From Demequina oxidasica (GTDB taxonomy: Bacteria > Actinomycetota > Actinomycetes > Actinomycetales > Demequinaceae): a stretch of 64,000 nt of DNA. Position 1 is the first letter of the stretch. Each line of letters begins with the position of its first letter. The stretch is taken from positions 1,256,211 through 1,320,210 of the forward strand of contig NZ_BBRE01000001.1 in the NCBI RefSeq assembly GCF_000975115.1. The letters run 5' to 3'. A program made the position numbers and the translations under genes. The notes beneath the pieces were generated by a model. The model saw only the letters and a list, made by a program, of their open reading frames with translations, had not been told where the DNA came from and did not search any database. Positions 34,487 through 44,345 of this stretch are shown here, in pieces.

Positions 34487-35347
34487 ATGACCGACGCTGA
34501 ACTTGCCATGAATCCACCGCTCGACGAGAACTCCTGGCAGCTGCTGGGACTGGACATTGACGGCACGCTCATGCACTGGGGCGGCGACATCTCGCCCGCA
34601 GTAGTCGACGCGGTGGAGAAGGTTCGCATGTGCCGCAACCACGTGATCCTCGCGACTGGTCGCAACATCATTGCGACCCTGCCGGTGGCGGAGAGACTGG
34701 GCATTCGGCGCGGCTGGGCAGTCTGCTCAAACGGCGCCATCACGATCCGCCTGAATCCTGGAACGCCCGGCGGCTACGACATCGTTGAGAAGGTCACCTT
34801 CAACCCCCGCGCGGCGCTCGAGCTCATACGCCAGGAGATGCCGGATGCTTTCTTTGCCGTGGAGGACCTGGGCGTTGGCTTCCGAGTCAGCCAGGAATTT
34901 CCCATGGGCGAGCTTGTGGGTCGCCAGCGCGTGGTGGACAGTTTCGAGGAGCTTTACGAGGAGGAGTGCACTCGCGTCGTCATCCGGGCGCCCGGTGGCG
35001 ATGTCAGCCACTTCGACGCACTTGTGCAGCGACTGGGGCTCAACGACGTCACTTACGCGGTGGGATACAGCGCCTGGCTCGACCTCACGCCCCCCGGGGT
35101 GAGTAAGGCGTCGGCGCTCGAGGCGCTGCGCCGCCAGCTGGGTGTCTACCCGGATCACACGGTCGCGGTGGGTGATGGCAACAACGACATCGACATGCTG
35201 AAGTGGGCGGGACGCTCCGCCGCGATGGGCAACGCGATCGAGCGCGTGCGAGAGACCGCGGACCGCGTCGTGCCGAGCGTCGAGGACGACGGTGTGCTCG
35301 ACGTGTTGCTGCCCATGATCGACCCCAAGCGCCTCGCGGTGTTGTGA
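34487..35347 (+). CDS. HAD-superfamily (Cof-like) hydrolase 2
   Basis: A 286-residue paralogue of the preceding HAD protein, with LLGLDIDGTLMHWGGD (motif I, canonical DxDGT), ILATGRNI (motif II), GVSKASALEAL (motif III) and VGDGNNDIDMLKWAG (motif IV). The pair shares order, length and cap region (VEDLGVGFRVSQEF versus [14 protein letters not shown]), so it is a tandem duplication, but this copy has its own leaderless promoter. Its stop overlaps the GTG of the MFS gene by 4 bases. Substrate unknown. Confidence 0.87.
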   Translation: MTDAELAMNPPLDENSWQLLGLDIDGTLMHWGGDISPAVVDAVEKVRMCRNHVILATGRNIIATLPVAERLGIRRGWAVCSNGAITIRLNPGTPGGYDIVEKVTFNPRAALELIRQEMPDAFFAVEDLGVGFRVSQEFPMGELVGRQRVVDSFEELYEEECTRVVIRAPGGDVSHFDALVQRLGLNDVTYAVGYSAWLDLTPPGVSKASALEALRRQLGVYPDHTVAVGDGNNDIDMLKWAGRSAAMGNAIERVRETADRVVPSVEDDGVLDVLLPMIDPKRLAVL

Positions 35348-36639
35348 CGGAGGTGGGGGTTTCCCCCGAGTCGCACATCGATGACCACACCCGCCGGCGC
35401 CGCACCTCGGTCCTAGGCACGTCGCAACTGTTCACCTCCGTCGGTGTTGCCTCCGGCCTGGCGGTGGGAAGCCTGCTTGCCGAGGACATCACCGGGCGCA
35501 CGTCGCTCAGCGGCCTGCCGACGACCGCCATGGTGCTCGGCGCAGCAATTCTCGCCGTTCCGTTGGCGCGGTTTGCCTCGCGCTCGGGGCGGCGTAATGC
35601 GCTGATCACCGGACTGGTGATCGCAGCCGTTGGTTCCGCGACCATCATCCTTGCCGCGGCCCAGAACATGTTCCCCATTTTGCTGCTCGGGGCCCTGCTC
35701 GTGGGCGGCGGGAGCGCAGCAGGACTCCAGGCGCGCTACGCCGCGACCGACAACGTGCCCACCCGCCATCGTGGGCGCAGCCTGTCCATTGTGGTGTGGG
35801 CATCAACGGCGGGCGCAGTGCTGGGGCCCAATCTCATCGAGTTGGGCGCGACTGTCGCTCACAGGCTGACCATCCCTGACCTTGCGGGCCCCTGGGTGCT
35901 CACGGTCGCGGCGCTCCTGGTGTCGGTCGCGATCCTCGGGTTCGGCCTGCGCGGTTCGCAGCCGGTGGGTGGCAACCGCGAACCGGCCTCGATCCGCATC
36001 ACGCTGGCTGCCGTGGTCTCGCGCCGTGATGGCCTGATTGGGTTGGTCTCGTTGGGCACCGGTCACGCCGTCATGGTGGGAATCATGGCGATGAGCGCCG
36101 TCCATCTGCACGGACACGGTTCGAGTTTCACGTTCATCGGCCTGGTCATCAGCATTCACGTCGCTGGTATGTACGCGTTCAGTCCACTGTTCGGTGTAGC
36201 GGTGGACCGCTGGGGTGCCATTCGCGTGATCTCGCTCGGCGCCGCTCTACTTTGTGTGGGCGCACTTGCGACCATGATGGCTGGCTTCGCGGATGGCCGC
36301 ATGGATCATGGCGCGGCGCAGCAGTGGATTACCGGTGGTCTGTTGGTGATCGGACTGGGGTGGTCGGCCTGCATGATTGCCGGCTCAACGCTGCTGTCCA
36401 CGGGCGCGCACGAGGCTGACCGTCGCGTGAGTCACACAGACGTGCAGGGCACCTCGGACCTGGTCATGGGTCTGGCTGGAGCGACCGCAGGTGCGGGCTC
36501 GGGTGCCGTGCTTGCCTGGGTGGGATACAGCGGACTATCGCTGGTGGGGATCGGCCTGCTCATTCCGCTTCTCGTCCTGCTGATCGTGAAGCGCCCGGCC
36601 GCCCCTCAGGTCGCCCCAGACCAGTCTCTTGCCTTGTAG
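35344..36639 (+). CDS. MFS transporter
   Basis: A 431-residue major-facilitator protein with about 12 transmembrane segments. Helical segments include VGVASGLAVGSLLAEDITGR, GLPTTAMVLGAAILAVPLAR followed by FASRSGRRNALITG (motif A-like), and in the second half GMYAFSPLFGVAVDRWGAIR, a second motif A. The N-terminus is cytoplasmic and basic (DDHTRRRRTS). GTG 35344 overlaps the stop of the HAD gene (GTGA) and opens the homologous region, so it is preferred over upstream frames. Subfamily resembles drug/metabolite exporters, substrate unknown. Confidence 0.85.
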   Translation: MTEVGVSPESHIDDHTRRRRTSVLGTSQLFTSVGVASGLAVGSLLAEDITGRTSLSGLPTTAMVLGAAILAVPLARFASRSGRRNALITGLVIAAVGSATIILAAAQNMFPILLLGALLVGGGSAAGLQARYAATDNVPTRHRGRSLSIVVWASTAGAVLGPNLIELGATVAHRLTIPDLAGPWVLTVAALLVSVAILGFGLRGSQPVGGNREPASIRITLAAVVSRRDGLIGLVSLGTGHAVMVGIMAMSAVHLHGHGSSFTFIGLVISIHVAGMYAFSPLFGVAVDRWGAIRVISLGAALLCVGALATMMAGFADGRMDHGAAQQWITGGLLVIGLGWSACMIAGSTLLSTGAHEADRRVSHTDVQGTSDLVMGLAGATAGAGSGAVLAWVGYSGLSLVGIGLLIPLLVLLIVKRPAAPQVAPDQSLAL

Positions 36640-36703
36640 CGGTCCCTAAATGCACGATTCTCGTGCCCAGAAGTTTCAGGCGGTCCAAAGGTGCCCGTGT
36701 GGC

Positions 36704-36709
36704 TAAGGT
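36704..36709 (+). promoter_or_regulatory. -10 element TAAGGT (leaderless)
   Basis: TAAGGT followed by six bases and ATG 36716 of the AGE-family gene. Confidence 0.55.
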
Positions 36710-36715
36710 TGGGTC

Positions 36716-37948
36716 ATGAACTGGCTCACTACACCCGCCCATCACCGCTGGCTTGAGGCGGAGTCTGACCGCCTGATTGACTTTGCGGAAGCTTCGAAGC
36801 ATCCCGATGGAGGCTTTGGTTTCCTGCGTACGGACGGCACGCTTGACGAGACGCGCGACGTGGAGCTGTGGATCACGTGCCGCATGACCCATGTGTTTGC
36901 GATCGCAGCGCTAATGGGACGCCCCGGCGCCGCGGCACTCGTGGATCACGGCTTGGATGCGCTGCGCGGCCGCCTCCACGACGATGAGCACGGCGGGTGG
37001 TACGCGGCGGTGGATGCGGATGGTCCTACCAACAGCGACAAGGAGGCTTACGGTCACGCCTTCGTAATCCTCGCCGCTTCGAGCGCAAAGGCTGCTGGGC
37101 GTGATGGCGCCAATGCATTGCTCCTCGACGCACTCAACGTCCATGACGAGCACTTCTGGGACGAGGATGCAGGTATGGGCCGTGAGTCCTTCAGTTCCGA
37201 TTGGACCGTTCAGGAGGACTACCGCGGCATGAACTCCAACATGCATACCGTCGAGGCTTACCTCGCCGCCTCTGACGCCACTACCGGAAGCGACCTCCTC
37301 CAGCGTGCGCTGCGCATCACTGAGCGTGCCGTACACACGCTGGCGCGCGATCATGACTGGCGGCTGCCGGAGCATTTCACTGCCGACTGGGAGCCAATTC
37401 TTGACTACAACAAGGACAACCCGTCGCACCCCTTCCGCCCATTCGGCGCGACAATAGGTCACTGGTTCGAGTGGTCACGCCTCACGATGCAGTTGGCGGC
37501 CTCGCTACAGCAGAGCGGCTTTGCCGCACCCGAGTGGATGGCGGCAGATTCGAAGGCTCTGTTCGACGCAGCAGTCGCTCAGGGGTGGGCTGCTGATGGA
37601 GTGCCTGGCTTCACCTACACGGTTGACTTTGAGGGCGTGCCCGTGGTCCGTGAGCGGATGCATTGGGTGAGCGCCGAGGCGATTGCCGCCGCCGCAGCGT
37701 TGTGGCAGCGTACCCGCGCGGAGGACTGTGCGGATCATTACCGGAGGTGGTGGGATTTTGTGGGTGAGAATCACATCGACGCGGTGGGAGGTTCTTGGTG
37801 GCACGAACTCGATTCGCAGAACCAACGGGCGTGCACGGTGTGGGAGGGCAAGGTCGACGTCTATCACGCGCTGCAGGCAACGCTGTATCCCCGTTTGCCA
37901 CCCACCCCGTCCATCGCCGCATCTCTAGCCGCAGGAAATCTCAAGTAG
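36716..37948 (+). CDS. AGE-family sugar isomerase/epimerase (mannose isomerase-like)
   Basis: A 410-residue (alpha/alpha)6-barrel protein of the N-acylglucosamine 2-epimerase family. Readable family blocks are DVELWITCRMTHVFAIAALM, GWYAAVDADGPTNSDKEAYG, ESFSSDWTVQEDYRGMNSNM with HTVEAYLAAS, EHFTADWEPILDYNKDN and GHWFEWSRL, closing with HWVSAEAIAAAAAL and GSWWHELD. Length and motifs resemble mannose and sulfoquinovose isomerases (ManI/YihS) rather than the mammalian-type epimerase. It would isomerise an aldose to a ketose without cofactor; mannose is the likeliest substrate but that is inference. It is a single gene with its own leaderless promoter. Confidence 0.83.
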   Translation: MNWLTTPAHHRWLEAESDRLIDFAEASKHPDGGFGFLRTDGTLDETRDVELWITCRMTHVFAIAALMGRPGAAALVDHGLDALRGRLHDDEHGGWYAAVDADGPTNSDKEAYGHAFVILAASSAKAAGRDGANALLLDALNVHDEHFWDEDAGMGRESFSSDWTVQEDYRGMNSNMHTVEAYLAASDATTGSDLLQRALRITERAVHTLARDHDWRLPEHFTADWEPILDYNKDNPSHPFRPFGATIGHWFEWSRLTMQLAASLQQSGFAAPEWMAADSKALFDAAVAQGWAADGVPGFTYTVDFEGVPVVRERMHWVSAEAIAAAAALWQRTRAEDCADHYRRWWDFVGENHIDAVGGSWWHELDSQNQRACTVWEGKVDVYHALQATLYPRLPPTPSIAASLAAGNLK

Positions 37949-37987
37949 GAACCTCAGCGGGACACTGAGGACGGCGGGGCGTAGGCG

Positions 37988-38950
37988 CTAGGGGAGCAGT
38001 AGCAGCTTCCCTAACACGCCGCCTTCGTCCATTGCCCGGTGGGCATCAACCACGTCCTCGAGGGCGAAACGTGCGTGGGTGACGGGGCGCACCTCAGCTG
38101 GGATCCGTGGCCAGAGTTCGCGCGCCACGCCACGCACTATTGCGGCCTTCTGGGCGTGCGGACGCGAACGCAAACTGGTTGAGATCAGGCTGAGGCGTTT
38201 GGCCAGCATGGTGCCAAGATTGATCTCGCCCACCGATCCCTTCTGCATGCCAATGATCACGAGGCGGCCGTCAGGGCGAAGCGTCGCGAGATTTCGCTCG
38301 AGATACGCCGCGCCAACGACGTCGAGGATCACGTCCGCCCCACCCACAGCGTTGACTTCTGCGACAAAATCTTGTGAGCGGTAGTCGATCGCGTAATGCG
38401 CACCCATGTCGAGACATGACTGCGAACGCTCTGGTCCGCCGGCAGTGGCGATGACCCGCATGCCGATGGCTCGCGCCCACTGGATAGCCATGGTTCCAAT
38501 TCCGCCCGCTCCGCCGTGCACGAGCAGGGTCTCGCCTGAACGTGCAGACGCCGCCTCAAGGTTTGACCACACGGTGCATGCCGACTCGACTAGGCCGCTG
38601 GCGTCAACGAGATCCACCCCGTGTGGCGCGGGCAAGACCAGGTCCTGATCGACGGCGACAGCCTCCGCGTAGCCGCCACCAGCCAGCAGTGCGCAGACAG
38701 GGTCGCCAGGAGACCACCGAGTGACCTCCGCGCCTACCGACGCCACGTGCCCCGAGACCTCGAGGCCGGGCCAATCCGGCGCATCGGCCGGGGGAGGGTA
38801 GTGGCCTTGACGTTGTAAAACGTCCGCCCGGTTGATCCCTGCGGCAGTGACATTTATCACAACTTCGTGCGCCCCCGCCACCGGCACAGGCATATTAACC
38901 AGGGCGAATACCTCAGGAGCCCCAAACTGGGGCAAACTTGCCACCTTCAC
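37988..38950 (-). CDS. NAD(P)H-quinone oxidoreductase, zinc-independent (PIG3/QOR type)
   Basis: A 320-residue medium-chain dehydrogenase/reductase. The N-terminal GroES-like domain has VTAAGINRADVLQRQGHYPP, the PIG3-type signature, and lacks the zinc ligands of alcohol dehydrogenases. The nucleotide site is VHGGAGGIGTMAIQWARAIG. A C-terminal block VTHARFALEDVVDAHRAMDE follows. Family members reduce quinones with NADPH. The GTG at 38950 (MKVASLPQFG) begins the homology; there is no clear Shine-Dalgarno or hexamer. It is divergent from the conservon. Confidence 0.88.
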   Translation of the reverse strand: MKVASLPQFGAPEVFALVNMPVPVAGAHEVVINVTAAGINRADVLQRQGHYPPPADAPDWPGLEVSGHVASVGAEVTRWSPGDPVCALLAGGGYAEAVAVDQDLVLPAPHGVDLVDASGLVESACTVWSNLEAASARSGETLLVHGGAGGIGTMAIQWARAIGMRVIATAGGPERSQSCLDMGAHYAIDYRSQDFVAEVNAVGGADVILDVVGAAYLERNLATLRPDGRLVIIGMQKGSVGEINLGTMLAKRLSLISTSLRSRPHAQKAAIVRGVARELWPRIPAEVRPVTHARFALEDVVDAHRAMDEGGVLGKLLLLP

Positions 38951-39128
38951 CGAAAATCACCCACATTCCTCGCGTCATAGTCTCGTAACTCAAGCGTCTC
39001 ACTAACCACAGCGAGTGATGGTGCTTATGTTTGACGCCTAGTGGCCGATAACAGTGAGGATCGGAACCAACGTTGCGTGCAATGCAAGCGGCGACCGTAA
39101 CTCACGGACGTCAAAAAGGGAGAGGTCC

Positions 39129-42100
39129 ATGCTCCAGAGGCTGAGTATTCGAGGAAAGATCCTCGCCGTAGTAGCAGTGCCTATTCTCGTGCTGTTGCTC
39201 GCCGTCGGCGTGGTGACCTTGAACGCGACCCAGAGTCTTAACAACGCGCGCAACGTCGAGCAGTTGCTTGAAGTGCTCGGAGACGCACGTTCCTTTGAAG
39301 CTGATCTTCAGACCGAGCGCAACCTCTCCGTCAACTACGTTGACGCAGTATCCGTGGGGGCAAACAAGCGTAGCGATGCGGAGCAGGCAACGGATGCCGC
39401 CGTGGCAGCCTTGCAGGCCGAGGTCGCAGAGAACCCCACTCCCGAGGGCGAAGCAGCCCTTTCTCAGATCGATAAGGCGATCGGCCTCACGCAGCCCACT
39501 GTGTTCTTGGTGGACGAGCGCTCTGTAGATATCGTCAACAATGAGATTGGCGAATGGCCCACCTTCCCGAGCGAGGAAGAAGTGCAGGAGACGGTGGATA
39601 ACTACACCGCTATCACCACGCAGATCGACCTCATCGGTGACGCGACCCCCGCATCCGCCGGCGTTAAGAGCCCCATTTCCAGCCTTTCAATCGCAATTGG
39701 CGCGGAAAGCGCAGCGACGCAGACGTACCTGACTGAGCCCGCCGTGCTCCAGGAACTCCTCATCGCGGCCATTCCCGACACCGACGCGTCAGAGAACGCC
39801 TACGACGCTTCGACTGCGCAGATTGATAGCCGCTCGGAGAACGAGTCAGTTGAGCTGACAGTCGCGGATGCGAGCGAGCAGCTCGCCCAGCTGCCCAACG
39901 TGCGCACGCAGGTCGTCAACCGAAGCATCTCCGTTTCCGTGTTGAACAGTTATTTTGGCGACACCATCCAGCCCGTTGTCAAGCTCTCGTCCGACGTCTC
40001 GAGTGTTGTCTCAGACCGCGAACTTGCTGCCCAGCTCCGTGCCTACAACGCCATGGACGTACTCGTTGAACGAGTCCGATCGGAAGAGGTCTACACGGAC
40101 CACCTGCTTCGTGCAGGTGAGTTCCTCCCCGGTGACTCGACGTTCCAGCGCTCATTGGTGTCGTTGTCCGACATCGCGTTGGATAACGCGCAGGCAACCG
40201 TCGACCCCATCGATTCGGACATGCAGGTGCCGCCGTTCGGCGCCTCTGCGGACTCCAGCAATGGTGATACCTCGTCCTTCGAGTCAATTCGAACCAACAT
40301 CGCTTCCGGTCTTCCCGCCTCGCTAATCACTGAGCGCGGCAACGATTGGCCACTGCAGGTCTCCCAGGAGCTAGATGTCCAGGAGCCGATTCGCGACACA
40401 CTGTGGGAGGACGCCCAGGCCAACTCAGCGGACGCTCTGCAGTCCACCGTGCTCCAGACGATTCTGACCATCGTTGGCGCCGTGCTCGTGGTGGCAGCGA
40501 CCATCTTCATCGCACTCTTGATTGCTCGCCGAATCATCGGTCCGCTACGCCGCCTGACCACGACGGCAACCGCCGTCCGCCAGGAGCTGCCTCGCATGGT
40601 GGAGCGCGTCGCGCTACCGGGTGAGACGGTGGACGTTTCCGAGGTGCAGATCCCCGTGGAGTCGTCTGACGAGATCGGCCGTCTGGCCGAGGCGTTCAAC
40701 GGCGTTAACGCGGCGACGCTCGCCATCGCAGGTGAGCAGGCCGCACTGCGTGGTTCCATCTCTGAGATGTTCGTTAACGTCGCCCGCCGCGACCAGGTGC
40801 TCCTGAACCGTCAGCTGTCCTCCATCGATGAGATGGAGCGCACGGAGGACGACCCGGACACGCTGACGCGACTGTTCGCGCTGGACCACCTTGCAACGCG
40901 AATGCGCCGTAACTCTGAATCGCTGCTCGTGCTCGCAGGTATTGACACGGGTCGCCGTCTCCGTCGCCCGATGCCGCTCGCCGACGTGATCCGCACCGCA
41001 TCGTCCGAGATCGAGCTCTACGAGCGTGTTCAGCTCGAGCTTGATGCCGACCCCGCCATGGTTGGCCACTCCGCACTTACCGCTGCACACCTGTTCGCGG
41101 AGCTACTCGAGAACGCCACCGTCTTCTCCGACCCTGGCACGCCCGTGGTGGTCCGCACATTCGAGCGCGATGGCAACTTCATGGTTGAGGTCCAGGACTC
41201 GGGAATCGGCATGACCGTGGACGAGCTCCGCGAGGCCAACAACCGTGTCGCCTCAACTGCCGCATCGGAAATCCTCGGTGCGCAGCGACTGGGACTCTTC
41301 GTAGTTGGTCGTATTGCGCGCCGCGTGGGAGCTCGCGTGTCCATCGCTTCCAAGGAAGGCGAAGGTACGGTCGCGACGGTCACCATGCCGCCCACCCTGT
41401 TCGACACGCGCTCGCAAGAGCCGGTCGCCCACGTGTCCACGAACGCGGTGGACCCGGCCATGAATGCGCCGTCTGCCCTTGTCGGCCACAACGCCGCCGA
41501 CGAGGTCATGGACACAACTTCAGAGCCCGACGCAACCAAGCGGCCCGGTGCTCCCGCGTACCAGCCGGCAACGGTGGCAACCGGTGCGAGCCTTGTGGGT
41601 CGCACGGACGATGCCGTGGCTGAGGAGCCCGCCGCTGATCAGAGTTCCGAGCCCACCGTCGACGACTTGATCGCCGCCGACGCGGCAGTAGCGCCCGAGG
41701 CAACCGCGGTTGACGCTGCCGCACTCGCCGGTGGCCTGACCGCATCCGGGCTGCCTGCTCGCCGCCGTCGTACTAGCGCTGGAGCGGAAGCGGCCAGCGA
41801 TGAAGAGCGCGCCAAGATCATCGGCTTGCCCGTACGTGCAACACCCGACCAACTCAGTGCGCTCGACGCGGAGGCTCCCGCAGGCTTTACACCGAGCGTC
41901 TCTGCGGACGAGATTGCGCCCCAAACGGCAGAAGAGCGGGCCTCGATGTTCCGAGGCTTCCGTTCGCGCAAGGCCACCGAGCAAGAGATGCCCGCCGCCG
42001 TCGATCCCGAGGCAGAGTCCATGGGTCAGGCAGCACGCCGCGGGGCGTTCACCGAGCCCCCCGTTGCAGACGCACCGGAAGCGCTCGAAGTACCCGTCGA

Positions 42101-43835
42101 AGAGGCGCCAGTAGCGCCCGAGGTTCCCGTCGCTTCCGCGGCCACCAGCGCAGAGCCTGAAAGCCCGGCGGAGCCCAGCTGGGAGATCCCCCAGCTCGAG
42201 GACGAGAAGCCAGAGGCCGACGACCGGCCCACGTTCGCGATGCCTAAGTTCGACTCGCAGCACGACGCGGGCAGCGCGTTCGCCGCAGGCGCAGCTGGCC
42301 TGGGGGCAGCGGGCATTGCGGGAGGCAGTGACACGCAGAACGAGTCTTCCGACGCTCACGACATCGCACGCGTACCCGAGGAAGGCGACGCGCCTGTCGC
42401 GCCGCAGGAGACTCCGGACGAGCCCCAGGTGTGGGCTATTCCGCAGTTGGAAGATGACGACCATGCGGTCGGAGACGCTGACTTCCACGCGGCAAGCCGG
42501 TGGGGTGCCCCACCCGCAGCAGCAGCCACACAGGATGAGGCGCCGTATGCGGACGTCACGCCTGTGGCCGAAGAGCCCAGCGAGGCCGCACCCGTGGCAG
42601 AGGACGTGCCTGAGCACGAGAGTTCCCCCGCATTCGGTGAGATGCCCCAGCGTCCCGTGCCGTCCTACGGTGTCGAGCAGGTGTCACTTGAAACCGGACC
42701 GACCTTCTCTGAGCCCGCACCGAGCGCGCCAGCCGCCGCACCGCCCGCCCCCACGGGAGCGCCGCTCTCAGAGGGCAACGATCCCGCGCCTTACACCCCA
42801 GTGCCTTACGCCCCCGTGGCTGACGCAGCACCAGTGGAGACGCCCCAGCCCGCGGTGCCGTCGCACGAGATGGACCCGGCTGCGCTGGCTGCGCTTACCG
42901 CGACCCCGAGCATGGATGACCTCATGCATCCGGGTGAGGACGACGACAAGCCAAACTTCTTCTCGCGACTGTTTGGCCGCGGCAAGAAGGCGACCGATGC
43001 ACCGGAGCCCGCCCCGGCACCGGCCGTTAATAGGGCGCCCGCAGCGGCCCCCGTTTTCGCGCCGATCACGCCGCCTTCCCAGCCGACCCCGCCAGCCCCT
43101 GCGGCCTCGCCAACCACCGGATTCTCTCCGATTGAGACACCCGAACCCGCGCAAGGTCGCCAGGAAGAGCCGGCAGCGGAGCCCGTGGCTCAGCCCGACG
43201 CTCAGCCCGCCTGGGGCCAGTTCGCCCCGGCGGTGTCACTGCACGATGCGCCCGCAAAGGACGAGTCGCCGTGGCACACGCAGTCCAGTCCCGCTCCGCA
43301 GCAGACTGCAGAGCCGACGCCGTCATCCGAGTCGGCCCAGCCGGCCGAGCCCGCTCCGCCGGCACCCGCGCCAACTGTGGCAAGCTTCTTTTCGCCACGC
43401 ACGGAGGATGCTCCACAGCAGACGCAGTTCTCGCCCGACGAACTCGCGAGCCCCATGGGCTGGGAGGCAGCCGGAGCCAGCGCGCTGCAGGCCGCGGAGC
43501 CCGACGTTCAGACGTCCTACAGCCCCAAGGTGGACCTTGACTCCGACCACGACGGCGGTTCCGACCTGTCGAGCGTGTTCAGCGAGTTCAGCTCGCTGTC
43601 CGCCGAGCGACCCAAGGTGGAGAAGACTCGTGCAGGTTTGCAGAAGCGACGCTCGGCCGACGCTCCTCCCGTGCAGGTCACGCCCATCGAGGAAGAAGTG
43701 GTGGTCGCGCCTCGCGAACGCGACGCCGATGCCGTACGTTCACGTTTTAGTAGTTTCTATTCCGGCACCGAGCGTGCTCGTTCTGATGCGGCCGAATTTG
43801 AGCGGTCTCAGGCGACTAGCGACGTGAAGGAATGA
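39129..43835 (+). CDS. cvnA: Conservon sensor histidine kinase (CvnA-like), very long disordered C-terminal tail
   Basis: A 1568-residue membrane kinase. TM1 (about 13-34) and TM2 (about 442-466) flank a large extracytoplasmic domain of the nitrate/nitrite-sensor (NIT) kind (SFEADLQTERNLSVNYVDAV). A HAMP segment (IIGPLRRLTTTATAVRQELP) is followed by the dimerisation region with LDHLATRMRRNSE (candidate phospho-acceptor His587) and a HATPase domain (HLFAELLENATVFSDP, Asn662; VEVQDSGIGMT; catalytic core ends about 757). Residues 758-1568 are Ala/Pro/Glu-rich and low in complexity, with W-x-IPQLED occurring twice and a final VRSRFSSFYSGTERA block. In Streptomyces, CvnA works with CvnB-D, encoded next. 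ATG 39129 follows GGGAGAGG; upstream frames are unsupported. Confidence 0.92.
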   Translation: MLQRLSIRGKILAVVAVPILVLLLAVGVVTLNATQSLNNARNVEQLLEVLGDARSFEADLQTERNLSVNYVDAVSVGANKRSDAEQATDAAVAALQAEVAENPTPEGEAALSQIDKAIGLTQPTVFLVDERSVDIVNNEIGEWPTFPSEEEVQETVDNYTAITTQIDLIGDATPASAGVKSPISSLSIAIGAESAATQTYLTEPAVLQELLIAAIPDTDASENAYDASTAQIDSRSENESVELTVADASEQLAQLPNVRTQVVNRSISVSVLNSYFGDTIQPVVKLSSDVSSVVSDRELAAQLRAYNAMDVLVERVRSEEVYTDHLLRAGEFLPGDSTFQRSLVSLSDIALDNAQATVDPIDSDMQVPPFGASADSSNGDTSSFESIRTNIASGLPASLITERGNDWPLQVSQELDVQEPIRDTLWEDAQANSADALQSTVLQTILTIVGAVLVVAATIFIALLIARRIIGPLRRLTTTATAVRQELPRMVERVALPGETVDVSEVQIPVESSDEIGRLAEAFNGVNAATLAIAGEQAALRGSISEMFVNVARRDQVLLNRQLSSIDEMERTEDDPDTLTRLFALDHLATRMRRNSESLLVLAGIDTGRRLRRPMPLADVIRTASSEIELYERVQLELDADPAMVGHSALTAAHLFAELLENATVFSDPGTPVVVRTFERDGNFMVEVQDSGIGMTVDELREANNRVASTAASEILGAQRLGLFVVGRIARRVGARVSIASKEGEGTVATVTMPPTLFDTRSQEPVAHVSTNAVDPAMNAPSALVGHNAADEVMDTTSEPDATKRPGAPAYQPATVATGASLVGRTDDAVAEEPAADQSSEPTVDDLIAADAAVAPEATAVDAAALAGGLTASGLPARRRRTSAGAEAASDEERAKIIGLPVRATPDQLSALDAEAPAGFTPSVSADEIAPQTAEERASMFRGFRSRKATEQEMPAAVDPEAESMGQAARRGAFTEPPVADAPEALEVPVEEAPVAPEVPVASAATSAEPESPAEPSWEIPQLEDEKPEADDRPTFAMPKFDSQHDAGSAFAAGAAGLGAAGIAGGSDTQNESSDAHDIARVPEEGDAPVAPQETPDEPQVWAIPQLEDDDHAVGDADFHAASRWGAPPAAAATQDEAPYADVTPVAEEPSEAAPVAEDVPEHESSPAFGEMPQRPVPSYGVEQVSLETGPTFSEPAPSAPAAAPPAPTGAPLSEGNDPAPYTPVPYAPVADAAPVETPQPAVPSHEMDPAALAALTATPSMDDLMHPGEDDDKPNFFSRLFGRGKKATDAPEPAPAPAVNRAPAAAPVFAPITPPSQPTPPAPAASPTTGFSPIETPEPAQGRQEEPAAEPVAQPDAQPAWGQFAPAVSLHDAPAKDESPWHTQSSPAPQQTAEPTPSSESAQPAEPAPPAPAPTVASFFSPRTEDAPQQTQFSPDELASPMGWEAAGASALQAAEPDVQTSYSPKVDLDSDHDGGSDLSSVFSEFSSLSAERPKVEKTRAGLQKRRSADAPPVQVTPIEEEVVVAPRERDADAVRSRFSSFYSGTERARSDAAEFERSQATSDVKE

Positions 43836-43898
43836 GAGTATGACCCACATCAGTGATCAACCGCTCCGGACCCGGAGCAGCAACCTCAAGGAGGAGCA

Positions 43899-44339
43899 GT
43901 GACCGCGCTCAGTACTGAAGCCACTAACTTCGGATGGCTTCTGGACAATTTTGTCCAAACCGTGCCCGGCACTCGCCACACCCTGGTCGTCAGTGCTGAC
44001 GGCCTGCTCATGGCGATGTCGAAGAACCTCGATCGCACCGGCGGTGACACGCTTGCGGCCGTTGTATCCGGCATGGCTTCGCTGACTCGTGGCGCCGCAC
44101 GCCAACTGCAGGCGGGTGAAGTTCGCCAGTCAATCATTGAGATGGACGAACTGTTCCTATTCCTCATGAGTGTGTCCAACGGCTCTGTTCTGGCAGTGGC
44201 CGCCGACTCCACCTGTGATGTGGGACTCGTGGGCTACGAGATGACGCTGCTGGTGTCGCGCACGGAGAACGCGCTCACCCCTCAGCTCATCACGGAGATG
44301 CGTCAGAACCTGCCCACGGATGGCGCCACGCGCGCCTAG
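43899..44339 (+). CDS. cvnB: Roadblock/LC7 domain protein (CvnB-like)
   Basis: A 146-residue Roadblock/LC7 protein. The domain shows FVQTVPGTRHTLVVSADGLL, the helix DTLAAVVSGMASLTRGAARQ, and the strand IIEMDELFLFLMSVSNGSVL. In conservons CvnB associates with the GTPase and acts as its regulator, similar to MglB for MglA in Myxococcus; CvnB is thought to be a GTPase-activating partner. GTG 43899 has AAGGAGG about four bases upstream, one of the strongest ribosome-binding sites here. It lies 63 bases after the kinase gene in the same operon. Confidence 0.92.
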   Translation: MTALSTEATNFGWLLDNFVQTVPGTRHTLVVSADGLLMAMSKNLDRTGGDTLAAVVSGMASLTRGAARQLQAGEVRQSIIEMDELFLFLMSVSNGSVLAVAADSTCDVGLVGYEMTLLVSRTENALTPQLITEMRQNLPTDGATRA

Positions 44340-44345
44340 GTAGAT

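Noticed and set aside
41520..42617. 365-codon minus-strand frame in the kinase tail
   Set aside because: Antisense shadow of the same Ala/Pro/Glu-rich region with no coding signature.
42316..43827. 503-codon open frame overlapping the kinase tail
   Set aside because: Arg/Pro/Ser-rich translation of the +1 frame of the low-complexity cvnA tail. Length follows from GC bias.
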